Source: Clostridia bacterium (GTDB lineage: Bacteria; Bacillota; Clostridia; TANB77; CAG-465). From it: a stretch of 64,000 bases of DNA. Below the pieces are notes generated by a model, which made no database searches, was not told the DNA's origin, and saw only the letters and a program-made list of their open reading frames with translations. Shown piece after piece: positions 27,943 to 36,839 of this stretch. Positions within the stretch are counted from its first letter, which is position 1, and the number at the start of each line of letters is the position of its first letter. The stretch lies in NCBI GenBank assembly GCA_017626395.1, contig JAGAIU010000042.1, forward strand, positions 62,001 through 126,000, given 5' to 3'. Position numbers and translations under genes: made by a program.

Positions 27943-28063
27943 GCTGTATGTTAGAATCTAGTAGACATACAAATACACACACAATAGGAGCTTTATTCTT
28001 CTTCCGTATGGACGTAATAAAGTGAAGATAATTGTGGAGGATAGAAAGAAGGAGGAAATTTAA
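27943..28063 (+). promoter_or_regulatory. Structured 5' leader of rpsB, candidate S2 autoregulatory RNA
   Basis: One hairpin pairs GTATGT (27946-27951) with ACATAC (27965-27970). A second, larger element nests CTTTATT (27991-27997) with AATAAAG (28016-28022) inside CACAAT (27980-27985) with ATTGTG (28031-28036). There is no T-run and no open reading frame. S2 leaders regulate rpsB in several bacteria; a similar role here is inference. Confidence 0.55.
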
Positions 28064-28912
28064 ATGGCAATTATACCAATGAAATCATTACTAGAAGCTG
28101 GTGTACACTTTGGACACCAAACAAAAAGATGGGATCCTAGAATGGCTCCATATATATTCACAGCTAGAAATGGAATATACATCTTAGATTTACAAAAAAC
28201 ATTAAAAAAATTACAAGAAGCTTACAACGAAACTAAAAGAGTTGTAGCTGACGGAGGAGTAGTTCTTTTCGTAGGAACTAAAAAACAAATCCAAGAAACT
28301 ATTAAACAAGAAGCTGAAAGATGCGGAATGTACTACATCAACAGCAGATGGTTAGGTGGTACTTTAACAAACTTTGCTACTATCAAAACTAGAATAGCAA
28401 GACTTAACGAATTAGAAAAAATGGAAGCAGATGGAACATTTGATGTTCTACCTAAAAAAGAAGTTATCCAATTAAGAAAAGAAATGGATATATTAAATAC
28501 TAACCTTGGTGGTATTAAAAACATGGAAAAACTTCCATCAATCATATTCTTAGCAGACTCTAAAAAAGAATATATCTGTACTAGAGAAGCTAGAAAACTT
28601 AACATACCAACAATCGGTTTAATAGATTCAAACTGTAATCCAAATGATGTTGACTATGTAATACCTGGTAATGACGATGCTGTAAGATCAGTAAGCTTAA
28701 TCGCTGGAAAAATAGCTGATGCAGTTATCGAAGTTAAAGAAGGAAACTTAGCTATTGTTGAAGACGAAGACATTGAAACTATGCAAGAATTAGTTGACAA
28801 AGAAGGCGTTGACAAAATAGAAAGAAAACCAAAACAAAACAACAGAAGAAACTTCGTAAAAAAAGAAGCTAAAAAAGAAGAAGTTGCAGAAGTTAAAGAA
28901 GAACAAGAATAA
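28064..28912 (+). CDS. rpsB: 30S ribosomal protein S2
   Basis: Late-binding protein between 30S head and body. [35 protein letters not shown] and [19 protein letters not shown] are diagnostic. It is longer than usual (282 aa) because of a charged lysine/glutamate tail from about residue 245. The ribosome binding site is AAGGAGG. It is followed by tsf as in nearly all bacteria. Confidence 0.98.
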   Translation: MAIIPMKSLLEAGVHFGHQTKRWDPRMAPYIFTARNGIYILDLQKTLKKLQEAYNETKRVVADGGVVLFVGTKKQIQETIKQEAERCGMYYINSRWLGGTLTNFATIKTRIARLNELEKMEADGTFDVLPKKEVIQLRKEMDILNTNLGGIKNMEKLPSIIFLADSKKEYICTREARKLNIPTIGLIDSNCNPNDVDYVIPGNDDAVRSVSLIAGKIADAVIEVKEGNLAIVEDEDIETMQELVDKEGVDKIERKPKQNNRRNFVKKEAKKEEVAEVKEEQE

Positions 28913-28941
28913 TATTAATATATAATTAGGGGGTGCTTTAA

Positions 28942-29589
28942 ATGGCAATAACAGCCGAACAAGTTAAAGAATTAAGAGATAGAACTGGTGCAGGAATAAT
29001 GGACTGCAAAAAAATCCTTACAGAAGCAGAAGGAAATATAGATAAAGCAATTGAGCTTTTAAAACAAAAAGGTATGGCAAAAGCTGCTAAAAAAGCAGGA
29101 AGAATTGCTGCAGAAGGATTAGTAGAAGCATATATTCACAATGGTAAATATGGTGCTTTAGTTGAAGTTAACTCTGAAACAGATTTCGTTGCTAACAACG
29201 ATGAGTTCAGAACATTCGTTAAAGACGTAGCTATGCATGTAGCTGCTGCTGCTCCTCAATATGTAAAAAGAGAGGAAGTACCTGCTTCAGTAGTAGAAGC
29301 TGAAAGAAAAGCACAAAAAGAAAAAGCTATTGCAGAAGGAAAACCAGAAGCTATAGCTGAAAAAATTGTTGAAGGAAGAATGGATAAATTCTTCTCAGAA
29401 ATTTGTCTATTAGATCAAGCATTCGTTAAAGATCCAGACAAAACTGTAGGACAATTATTAACTGAATTAATAGCTAGAATCGGAGAAAACATTGTTATAA
29501 GAAGATTTGTTAGATTCGAAAGAGGCGAAGGAATCGAGAAAAAAGAAGAAAACTTTGCTGAAGAAGTTATGAAACAAATTAATGGTTAA
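28942..29589 (+). CDS. tsf: Elongation factor Ts
   Basis: Nucleotide exchange factor for EF-Tu. [19 protein letters not shown] (EF-Tu contact), [15 protein letters not shown] and [16 protein letters not shown] are canonical. At 215 aa it is the short clostridial form. The ribosome binding site AGGGGGTG precedes the ATG, and a strong terminator follows. Confidence 0.98.
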   Translation: MAITAEQVKELRDRTGAGIMDCKKILTEAEGNIDKAIELLKQKGMAKAAKKAGRIAAEGLVEAYIHNGKYGALVEVNSETDFVANNDEFRTFVKDVAMHVAAAAPQYVKREEVPASVVEAERKAQKEKAIAEGKPEAIAEKIVEGRMDKFFSEICLLDQAFVKDPDKTVGQLLTELIARIGENIVIRRFVRFERGEGIEKKEENFAEEVMKQING

Positions 29590-29596
29590 TATATTT

Positions 29597-29632
29597 AATA
29601 CTCGTAAATTTAATTTACGAGTATTTTTTTAT
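29597..29632 (+). terminator. Intrinsic terminator of rpsB-tsf
   Basis: AATACTCGTAAAT (29597-29609) pairs perfectly with ATTTACGAGTATT (29613-29625), then T-run. Confidence 0.95.
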
Positions 29633-29643
29633 ATATTATCAAA

Positions 29644-29672
29644 TTGACACTATTTTTATTAAATGATATAAT
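29644..29672 (+). promoter_or_regulatory. Consensus sigma-A promoter of pyrH
   Basis: TTGACA (29644-29649), 17 bases, TATAAT (29667-29672): a full consensus promoter. Confidence 0.92.
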
Positions 29673-29701
29673 CTTTATGATTTAGAATTGGAGGATTCAG
29701 T

Positions 29702-30403
29702 ATGTATAAAAGAATATTAGTTAAATTAAGCGGAGAAGCAATAGGACAAGATGATGGAAGAGGAATTAATAGTAATAAACTAGGAAGAGTTGTAGATCAA
29801 CTTGTAGAATTAAATAAACAAGGTGTTGAAGTGGCTGTAGTAATTGGAGCTGGAAACTTCTGGAGAGGAAAATACGGCGGAGAATACATTGCAAGAACTA
29901 CATCAGATTATATGGGAATGCTTGCTACTACATTAAATGCTTTAGCATTACAAGAAATGTTAGAATCAAAAGGTGTACAAACTAGAGTACAAACAGCAAT
30001 TGAAATGAAACAAGTTGCTGAACCATATATAAGAAGAAAAGCTGTAAGACATTTAGAAAAAGGAAGAATTGTTATATTCGCATGTGGAACTGGAAGCCCA
30101 TACTTTACAACAGATTCTGCAGCTGCATTAAGAGCAATGGAAATGGATGCAAACTTAATATTACTTGCTAAAAATGTGGATGGTGTGTATAACAAAGATC
30201 CTAAAAAATATGATGATGCAGTTAAATATGATGAAGTTACATATATGCAATCTATAAATGAAAAATTAGGTGTTATGGATACAACAGCTATAACATTATG
30301 TATGGAAAACAAAATTCCAATTTTAGTATTTGCACTAAATGATGAAAACTCAATAATAAGAGCAGCTAACGGAGAAAAAATTGGAACTATAATAAAAGAA
30401 TAA
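29702..30403 (+). CDS. pyrH: UMP kinase
   Basis: Hexameric amino-acid-kinase-fold enzyme converting UMP to [44 protein letters not shown] and [14 protein letters not shown] are canonical. It is 233 aa, with a GGAGG site. In most Firmicutes frr follows directly; here a PH-like membrane protein does, and frr is not in the window. Confidence 0.98.
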   Translation: MYKRILVKLSGEAIGQDDGRGINSNKLGRVVDQLVELNKQGVEVAVVIGAGNFWRGKYGGEYIARTTSDYMGMLATTLNALALQEMLESKGVQTRVQTAIEMKQVAEPYIRRKAVRHLEKGRIVIFACGTGSPYFTTDSAAALRAMEMDANLILLAKNVDGVYNKDPKKYDDAVKYDEVTYMQSINEKLGVMDTTAITLCMENKIPILVFALNDENSIIRAANGEKIGTIIKE

Positions 30404-30422
30404 TCTTTTTGGAGGTATGAAT

Positions 30423-31109
30423 ATGGAAGAAAAAGGTGAAATACTATATGAAATAAAGCCTAAATTTGATTTTTTATATGAGTTGATGATGCCAACTGGT
30501 AAAAAAATGAAGTCAGCATTAATATCAGTTATAATTTCTATAATTTTAAAAGTTATATTAACATTAGCCAAGGATCAAATTTTAGCTATGAATAATGGTT
30601 TTTTCACTAATGTGTACAATGTTACAAATATAATATTAATAATAGCTATTGCTTTTTCTATTTTACTATTTATAGCAAGAATAGTTATGCAAGTTTTAGA
30701 ATATAATGGTATGAGCTATAAATTCTATAATAATTGTATGATTTTTGAAAACAATTTCTTAAATCAAACTAGAAAAACAATAGAGTATGCAGATATTAAA
30801 GAAGTAGAGATTAGAAGAACAATAATGGATAGAATTATGAATTATGGTGTTATAATAATATACACAAGTGCTGAAAAATCATATGGAAGTGCCACTATTC
30901 TATATTCAATAAAAAATACACAAGAACATTATAATAATATTGAAAGTCTTATACATAGTGGTAAGATAATATCAAGCCCAATAAAAAGTGAGAATCATGA
31001 TGCCTTTAAAGAGCAATTAAATCTACAAAATGCTATGGCTAAAACAGAAGAATATAATGAGTCAAATGCGCTTAGTGATGTTAATCCATTAAACAAAAGA
31101 GAAGACTAA
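30423..31109 (+). CDS. Membrane protein with bacterial PH-like domain
   Basis: Unknown role. Two hydrophobic helices (about residues 35-55 and 70-95) are followed by a soluble part that resembles a bacterial PH/DUF304 domain. NGMSYKFYNNCMIFENNF leads into the short strand-rich block EYADIKEVEIRRTIMDRIMNY, in which the diagnostic I-x-x-V-x-x pattern is visible. The C-terminus is hydrophilic. ATG 30417 is too close to the GGAGG site (30411-30415), so ATG 30423 is chosen (228 aa). It lies 19 bases after pyrH, probably co-transcribed. Confidence 0.65.
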   Translation: MEEKGEILYEIKPKFDFLYELMMPTGKKMKSALISVIISIILKVILTLAKDQILAMNNGFFTNVYNVTNIILIIAIAFSILLFIARIVMQVLEYNGMSYKFYNNCMIFENNFLNQTRKTIEYADIKEVEIRRTIMDRIMNYGVIIIYTSAEKSYGSATILYSIKNTQEHYNNIESLIHSGKIISSPIKSENHDAFKEQLNLQNAMAKTEEYNESNALSDVNPLNKRED

Positions 31110-31113
31110 AATC

Positions 31114-31141
31114 AAGCTACATTTATATGTAGCTTTTTTTT
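31114..31141 (+). terminator. Intrinsic terminator after pyrH operon
   Basis: AAGCTACAT (31114-31122) with ATGTAGCTT (31127-31135), then T-run. Confidence 0.9.
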
Positions 31142-31150
31142 GTCGCATTA

Positions 31151-31179
31151 TTGACTATGATATTTAAAAATAGTATAAT
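31151..31179 (+). promoter_or_regulatory. Sigma-A promoter of secDF
   Basis: TTGACT (31151-31156), 17 bases, TATAAT (31174-31179). Confidence 0.88.
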
Positions 31180-31204
31180 TACAATTGTTATAGGAGGGAT
31201 TTAA

Positions 31205-32500
31205 TTGAAGAAAGACAATATTATTAAAATACTAATCTCTGTAGTAATAATGCTTCTTCTAGGATACCTAGCTATATTTGGACTAACAATAGGAGATAAA
31301 ACTATTATTAAAGGTGCAAAAAGCATCAAAACAGGTCTAGATATTAGTGGTGGTGTTACTATTGTATATCAAGCAGAACCACAAGAAGGTGCAGAAATTA
31401 CACAAGGCGATTTAGACAAATCAAAGGCAGTTATACAAAAAAGATTAGAAGCTAAGAACATCTATGATTATATTATTAGACTTGATTACAATACTAATCA
31501 AATAAATGTTGAAATTCCAACAGGCACTAGTGATACATCAGTAGATCCCCTAGCAGCTGTAGAAGGACTAGATAAAACTGCAGTAGTACAATTTAGAGAC
31601 ACAGATGGAAATGTTTTATTACAAGGTGAAGATATCAAATCTGCACAATATAGCGAAGATGCTGTAAATAGTACGGGAATTGGTACACCACATGTTGTAT
31701 TAACATTTAGCGAAGAAGGACAAAAGAAATTTGCAGATGCAACAGGTAAATTAGCAGGAAAAGCAATGCCTATTTACTTAGATGAAGAATGTATTGCATC
31801 TCCATATGTAGAATCTAAAATTGATTCTTCAACAGCTATTATAACAGTAGGTGATGGAACTTTCGCAGAGAAGAAAAAAATTGCTGAAGAATATGCAATG
31901 TTAATTGACTCAGGAAGTTTACCATTCAATTTAAATGTTATAAATAAAGAATATATTGGACCTTATGTTGGTCAACAAGCTTTAGGAATCAGTGTAAAAG
32001 CTGGTGCAGTAGCTTTAATACTTGTATGTTTAATTATAATAGTAATTTATAGATTACCAGGTATTGTATCTACAATTGCCTTAGTTATTTATACAGCTTT
32101 ATTACTATTAATAATGGCTAATACAGGAATAACATTAACATTATCCGGTATAGCTGGATTAATTTTATCAGTTGGTATGGCAGTAGATGCTAATGTAATA
32201 ATTTTTGAAAGATTAAAAGAAGAACTAGATAAGAAACTTTCATATAAAAAAGCATTCGAAAAAAGTTATAAAAATGCTATGAGCACAATAGTTGATGGTA
32301 ACATTACAACAATTATAGTAGCTCTAGTATTATATGGACTTGGATCAGGTATGATTAAAGGATTTGGTATAGTTCTTGCACTTGGTGTTGTATTAAGTTT
32401 ATTCACAGCACTTGTAGTATCAAAATTTATACTAAAACAATTTATGCCACTTGCAAGTAAAGGAACTTTCCTATTTGGCTTAAAAAAGGAGGTAAAATAA
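31205..32500 (+). CDS. secD: Protein-export membrane protein SecD (TTG start)
   Basis: RND-family partner of the Sec translocon that uses the proton gradient to pull proteins out. One N-terminal helix is followed by an external P1 domain (GLDISGGVTIVYQAEP, LDKSKAVIQKRLEAKNI). Five C-terminal helices follow, with GLILSVGMAVDANVIIFERL in the conserved motif. The start is TTG after AGGAGGG. secF follows with a one-base gap. Confidence 0.96.
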   Translation: MKKDNIIKILISVVIMLLLGYLAIFGLTIGDKTIIKGAKSIKTGLDISGGVTIVYQAEPQEGAEITQGDLDKSKAVIQKRLEAKNIYDYIIRLDYNTNQINVEIPTGTSDTSVDPLAAVEGLDKTAVVQFRDTDGNVLLQGEDIKSAQYSEDAVNSTGIGTPHVVLTFSEEGQKKFADATGKLAGKAMPIYLDEECIASPYVESKIDSSTAIITVGDGTFAEKKKIAEEYAMLIDSGSLPFNLNVINKEYIGPYVGQQALGISVKAGAVALILVCLIIIVIYRLPGIVSTIALVIYTALLLLIMANTGITLTLSGIAGLILSVGMAVDANVIIFERLKEELDKKLSYKKAFEKSYKNAMSTIVDGNITTIIVALVLYGLGSGMIKGFGIVLALGVVLSLFTALVVSKFILKQFMPLASKGTFLFGLKKEVK

Positions 32501-32501
32501 C

Positions 32502-33404
32502 ATGAAATTTAAAATGGACTATGTAAAACACAAAAATGTTATCTTCATTATCTCTTTAGCTGTTGTTTTAGCAGGAATAATTTATGGTGTTGTAACTGGC
32601 TATAAATTCGATATAGACTTTAAAGGTGGTACAAGAATACAAGTAGATCTTAATGAAGAATATTCAACAAGTGATATTGAAAAAATAGTATCACAAATAA
32701 CAAATCAAGTACCAGATATTCAAACAACAAGTAGTGGAAATAATTCAGTTTCTATAACTACACAAATAATATCAGAAGAAATGGCTGATACAGTCGTTAC
32801 TGCTTTAAATGATAAATATACAAATATGGGAGAAGCTACTGTAAAAAATGTACAAGCTTCATATGGTAAAGAATTATTAAATTCAGCAGTAGTTGCTGTA
32901 GTAGTTTCTATAGTATTATTACTAGTATACGTAGGAATAAGATTTAAAACATTAGGATACACAGCTGCATTATCTGCAGTACTTGCATTAATGTTTGATG
33001 TTGCATTCTTATTTGCAATATATGGAATTTTCAAATTCCCGATTAACTCTACATTCGTAGCAGTTGTACTAACAATAATTGGTTACTCAATTAATGATAC
33101 AATTATTGTTTATGACAGAATAAGAGAAAATAAAAGATTAGTTACAAAATCTAATGACGCAAAAGAGGTAATAAACAATAGTATAAATCAAACTATGAAA
33201 AGAACAATAATTACATCTTTAACAACTTTAGCATCAATAGGAGTTGTTCTTGTATTTGCTATTGTAAAAGATCAAGAAACATTAAAACAATTCTCAATAC
33301 CACTAGTTATTGGTGTAGCTGAAGGAACATATTCTTCAATATTTATAGCATCAAACTTATGGTATACTATAGATAAATTTGTAAAGAAATTCAAAAAAGC
33401 TTAA
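32502..33404 (+). CDS. secF: Protein-export membrane protein SecF
   Basis: Six-helix partner of SecD. YKFDIDFKGGTRIQVDL is the N-terminal signature. VVLTIIGYSINDTIIVYDRIREN is the conserved RND motif, here split in two for length. It is 300 aa, with AAGGAGG at the end of secD. SecD and SecF are separate, unlike the fused Bacillus SecDF. Confidence 0.96.
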   Translation: MKFKMDYVKHKNVIFIISLAVVLAGIIYGVVTGYKFDIDFKGGTRIQVDLNEEYSTSDIEKIVSQITNQVPDIQTTSSGNNSVSITTQIISEEMADTVVTALNDKYTNMGEATVKNVQASYGKELLNSAVVAVVVSIVLLLVYVGIRFKTLGYTAALSAVLALMFDVAFLFAIYGIFKFPINSTFVAVVLTIIGYSINDTIIVYDRIRENKRLVTKSNDAKEVINNSINQTMKRTIITSLTTLASIGVVLVFAIVKDQETLKQFSIPLVIGVAEGTYSSIFIASNLWYTIDKFVKKFKKA

Positions 33405-33416
33405 GTTTAATATTTA

Positions 33417-33450
33417 AATAGCTCATAATAAAATATGAGCTATTTTTTTG
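33417..33450 (+). terminator. Intrinsic terminator of secDF
   Basis: AATAGCTCATA (33417-33427) with TATGAGCTATT (33434-33444), then T-run. Confidence 0.9.
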
Positions 33451-33452
33451 TC

Positions 33453-33481
33453 TTGAATTACTTTAACATATATGATATATT
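33453..33481 (+). promoter_or_regulatory. Possible promoter for a leaderless transcript
   Basis: TTGAAT (33453-33458), 17 bases, TATATT (33476-33481). The predicted start (about 33488) coincides with the GTG/ATG start of the next gene. Confidence 0.45.
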
Positions 33482-33490
33482 TTTTATGTG

Positions 33491-33808
33491 ATGAATATGA
33501 AAAGTGAAAAATTAGAAAGAAAAATAAGAAAGGCTACAAAAGCTAAAGATTATAATAAAGCAATGTATATACTAACCAAAGAATATAAAAAATTATTTAA
33601 AAAGATGCTTAAATACCAAAAGATAAAAGGTGTTAAACCAGTTTATCTACATGACTATATACAAGTACTTAAAGTGGAATATAGGGCATTATATGGCAAT
33701 GATTTTGAAGATATGCTAGAAATGTTATATTTTGGAAAACATACATTAAAGCAACAAATAAATTGGCTTTTAGATAATTTTTGTATATTTAAAGAGTATA
33801 AATTGTAA
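33491..33808 (+). CDS. Small lysine-rich helical protein, unknown function
   Basis: I do not recognise this protein (about 105 aa). It is strongly basic at the N-terminus and predicted to be helical, with no membrane segment and no known motif. Start choices are GTG 33488, ATG 33491 and ATG 33497. None has a purine-rich ribosome binding site, and a -10-like box ends at 33481, so the mRNA may be leaderless. A three-helix membrane protein follows 21 bases later and may be co-transcribed. Confidence 0.6.
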   Translation: MNMKSEKLERKIRKATKAKDYNKAMYILTKEYKKLFKKMLKYQKIKGVKPVYLHDYIQVLKVEYRALYGNDFEDMLEMLYFGKHTLKQQINWLLDNFCIFKEYKL

Positions 33809-33829
33809 TGAAATTGGGGGAAAATATAA

Positions 33830-34456
33830 ATGAGTATATTAATATTATCAATTATATCTTTCATGCTTGCATTTTTACCGTTTTTTAAAACAATGCTAAT
33901 TACTATTTTTATGGCTGTTTGTACTATTATATTATCTGTAATATACGGAAAAAAACAAAAGAGTGATCCAAAAGAAAAAAACAAACATGAGCTTCCAATA
34001 ATAGCAATTATTATTTCCATTATGGCTATTATATTTAGTATTGTAAATTATAATAAGATTCCTGTAGAAGAGCCACAAGATGATATTATTGCAAGCAAAA
34101 TAGAAACATTTTTAGAATATTATAAAAATGAAGAAGTTAATATAGATAATAAAATAAAACTTACAGTTAATAATATGAATTTTGATGGAAATAAATGTAT
34201 AGTTGATGTTAAAGTTACTAGTTTAGAAGATGATTTAAAAGTAACATTAAGTAATTTTTTTATATATAATTCTCAAACAGAAGAACTAGTTTTTGCAGAT
34301 TCTTCTGCTAGTGGCGAGTTATCATATTATAGCAAATTAGAAAATGAAGAAACTATAGCAGATAGTATAATTTTTGAATGTGAAAATATTCAAGATACAA
34401 GCAATATTTATTTAATTTATAGAGATAATGTTAGCAGTGTGAAAATTAAGCTATAA
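33830..34456 (+). CDS. Small membrane protein with C-terminal beta-sandwich-like domain
   Basis: Unknown function. Two adjacent N-terminal helices (residues about 3-20 and 22-40) and a third at 55-73 are followed by an external domain of about 130 aa. That domain has the alternating pattern of a DUF4352-type immunoglobulin-like fold (INIDNKIKLTVNNMNF, DVKVTSLEDDLKV). GGGGGAAAA serves as ribosome binding site. It shares an architecture trend with the 18066-18947 gene. Confidence 0.6.
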   Translation: MSILILSIISFMLAFLPFFKTMLITIFMAVCTIILSVIYGKKQKSDPKEKNKHELPIIAIIISIMAIIFSIVNYNKIPVEEPQDDIIASKIETFLEYYKNEEVNIDNKIKLTVNNMNFDGNKCIVDVKVTSLEDDLKVTLSNFFIYNSQTEELVFADSSASGELSYYSKLENEETIADSIIFECENIQDTSNIYLIYRDNVSSVKIKL

Positions 34457-34466
34457 CTAAAATAGG

Positions 34467-34520
34467 ATACGTAGAAAATATTGACAAAAAATATAAAATA
34501 GTGTACGATATACGTAGAAA
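34467..34520 (+). promoter_or_regulatory. Promoter flanked by 11-bp direct repeats
   Basis: TTGACA (34481-34486), 17 bases, TACGAT (34504-34509) forms the promoter. The sequence ATACGTAGAAA occurs at 34467-34477 and again at 34510-34520, one copy before the -35 and one right after the -10. The repeats are 43 bp apart, about four helical turns, and suit a dimeric or looping regulator. Confidence 0.65.
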
Positions 34521-34545
34521 TTTAGAGAAAGAAAAGAGGTAAAAT

Positions 34546-36171
34546 ATGAGTACAGAAAATAATACAACATCAAAAAGAAATGTAGCAAAAAATGCAGCTA
34601 AGGTAGATGTAAGTGCTATATTAAAAAGACCTATTGTAAAAATAGCTCTTTTAGTAATTGTAATTTTAGTTGCAGTGTTTGCAATTAAAGGACTATTCAA
34701 AGGTGAAGATAATAAGGATACAAATCTAATAGGATATCAAAAACTTGTTAATGTAACAGATAACAAATATACTTTTGTAGATTTAGATGGAAAGGTAAGA
34801 ACATATGAAGGATATACTTCTATGGACGATTTTTATTATGACGTTACATGTGTATCAAAATTAACAGGTGAAAATAACAACATTACACAAATGGCTTTAA
34901 TAAATAAAAATAAAGGCACAGTAGTAAAATTTGGAGTATATGATAGTTTCATTCAAGTAGTTGGAGGAAAATATTATAAAGTAGAAACAGATGGAAAATA
35001 TGGTGTAATAAATCATGAAGGTAAAGTAGTAATTGAACCAACATACGATTATATATCTATAACTACAGTTCAAGAAGCTACTGAAATTGTATTTGAATGT
35101 CAAAAAGATAACAAATATTATTTCTTAAATGAAAAAGGAAATCTATTAATGGAAACAGACAATGCTTTACATAGCATTTCTTATTCAAATAAATTTAATA
35201 AAGATTATGATACAGTAATATACATCTCAGTTGATGGTGTAAAAAGATACTTTAATTTAGAAACAGCTCAAGAAGTATTTGCTGGAATGGAAAGTGTAAG
35301 CTTTTCATATAACATATTAAAAACTGATGGTAAAATTAGTTTTTATGATAAAGAAGCTAAATTAAAAACAGAAATTGATACTTCAACAGATTATTCATCT
35401 GATGCAAGAGTATACTTTAAAAAATATGTTGTACTAGAACAAAAAAATGTAACTTCTGGTACTAGAGAATATAAATATACAGTATACAATTCAGATTTTA
35501 AACAGATCTTAGAAAGTACAACAAAAGTTAATCCAGTACAAGATGTTGATGGAAATGTATACTTCATTATAAATGATAACGATGGTGTTAGAATTATAAA
35601 TGAAAATAAAAAAGAAGTAAAAGTTGAAGGTTATGAATTTAACGGAAATAACATTAACAATTTACAAAATTTAGTTCTAAATCCAATTGGTGAATCTTCA
35701 AAATATGAAGTATATAACTTTAAAGGTAAACAAGTAATGACTGGTGTAAATGAATACACACAAAAAGGATTTGGATTATTAGTTGGAAGATATGATGAAT
35801 CTGGTACATTAACTAGAACTTTAATTCTTGAAAAAGGAAAAGAAGTTGCTTTAACCACAGATGATAATGTTTTAGCAAATGAATATTACCTAACAATTGA
35901 AAACGGTGTTGAATCAACAGTATCAATTGTAGATAAAGAAGGTAATATTAAAGTAGAAAAAGCACCAGGAACAAAAATATTCTATGTTGAAAATTACATA
36001 GGTGTTCAAGATGGTGAAACTGTAAGAATATATAACGTTGAAAATGGTAAAGAAACATTTAGTTATTCTGTAAAAGAATATGTAAATAGAGATGAAACAG
36101 TAAACGTTATTGAATTAACTAGCGGATACTATGGATTCAATGGTAAAACTATTCTTGAAAAAGCTCAATAA
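34546..36171 (+). CDS. Membrane-anchored WG-repeat-like surface protein
   Basis: A short basic cytosolic N-terminus (about 30 residues) and a single membrane helix (residues about 32-48) are followed by a large external part. Several segments of the form DGKYGVINHEGKVVIEP and DGKVRTYEGY resemble WG beta-repeats, which build beta-propeller-like or extended binding surfaces. DUF-like repeats continue to the C-terminus (ESTVSIVDKEGNIKVEKA). At 541 aa it has no catalytic motif. GAGGT precedes the ATG. It has its own promoter with flanking repeats and its own terminator. Likely role: surface or envelope binding protein. Confidence 0.65.
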   Translation: MSTENNTTSKRNVAKNAAKVDVSAILKRPIVKIALLVIVILVAVFAIKGLFKGEDNKDTNLIGYQKLVNVTDNKYTFVDLDGKVRTYEGYTSMDDFYYDVTCVSKLTGENNNITQMALINKNKGTVVKFGVYDSFIQVVGGKYYKVETDGKYGVINHEGKVVIEPTYDYISITTVQEATEIVFECQKDNKYYFLNEKGNLLMETDNALHSISYSNKFNKDYDTVIYISVDGVKRYFNLETAQEVFAGMESVSFSYNILKTDGKISFYDKEAKLKTEIDTSTDYSSDARVYFKKYVVLEQKNVTSGTREYKYTVYNSDFKQILESTTKVNPVQDVDGNVYFIINDNDGVRIINENKKEVKVEGYEFNGNNINNLQNLVLNPIGESSKYEVYNFKGKQVMTGVNEYTQKGFGLLVGRYDESGTLTRTLILEKGKEVALTTDDNVLANEYYLTIENGVESTVSIVDKEGNIKVEKAPGTKIFYVENYIGVQDGETVRIYNVENGKETFSYSVKEYVNRDETVNVIELTSGYYGFNGKTILEKAQ

Positions 36172-36180
36172 TGAAAAATT

Positions 36181-36213
36181 AATATACGCTACTAAGTAGC
36201 GTATATTTTTTTA
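36181..36213 (+). terminator. Intrinsic terminator
   Basis: AATATACGCTAC (36181-36192), loop TAA, GTAGCGTATATT (36196-36207), then T-run. Confidence 0.93.
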
Positions 36214-36232
36214 CCTTCTAACTTTACATAAT

Positions 36233-36261
36233 TTGACTTTTAACACATAAAATGGTATAAT
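36233..36261 (+). promoter_or_regulatory. Sigma-A promoter with extended -10
   Basis: TTGACT (36233-36238), 17 bases, TGGTATAAT ending at 36261. Confidence 0.88.
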
Positions 36262-36318
36262 GTCTATTGTTGAATAAATATATATATTAATTTTTTAATT
36301 AAAAAAGGAGGGACGCGT

Positions 36319-36804
36319 ATGAAATTTCCACACGTGATTAACTATTACTGGGGAGATGATGACTCTATCATCAATATGCCTACTAAATTATGCGTAATTG
36401 AAAAGGTAGGAGAAAAGGATAGATATAACAGAACTATTCTGACAATAAGATTAATTCATCATTTTGGGTACAAAGTATGGCTAGGAAGAAAAAGGATAAT
36501 ACAAGCTTCTATATATGAAGCTCTTGGTGCTGAAGGAAGTCCAATACATATAATGGATTTAAAGAATCAGTACATTGTTCCAAGAAATATTTTCTTCAAA
36601 GATGCAGCTAAAGTTACCTTATCTTCAAAATCTATCTATCATATTAAAGAAAAAGAACTTTTAAAAGAGGTTGTATTATTAGACAACAGACCTGTAGTTA
36701 TGAACTATGAACTTGAAAGTTTTGGATCTTTTACAGATGAAGGTAGAGGCATAAAAGGTTCCTTATATAGACAGAGCGATAATAATGAGGTAATGGTATT
36801 TTAA
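36319..36804 (+). CDS. Conserved-looking hypothetical protein (161 aa)
   Basis: I cannot place this protein. It is soluble, with no signal peptide, membrane helix or known motif. The sequence is mixed alpha/beta with several aromatic residues at the N-terminus (FPHVINYYWGDDDS). It is preceded by a perfect AAGGAGGG site and a strong promoter, and followed by a strong terminator, so it is probably well expressed as a single-gene unit. Confidence 0.65.
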   Translation: MKFPHVINYYWGDDDSIINMPTKLCVIEKVGEKDRYNRTILTIRLIHHFGYKVWLGRKRIIQASIYEALGAEGSPIHIMDLKNQYIVPRNIFFKDAAKVTLSSKSIYHIKEKELLKEVVLLDNRPVVMNYELESFGSFTDEGRGIKGSLYRQSDNNEVMVF

Positions 36805-36835
36805 AAAGACTATGCTTAAAGCATAGTCTTTTTTC
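36803..36835. terminator. Bidirectional intrinsic terminator
   Basis: AAAAAGACTATGC (36803-36815) pairs with GCATAGTCTTTTT (36821-36833). It lies between convergent genes. Confidence 0.93.
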
Positions 36836-36839
36836 TTAT

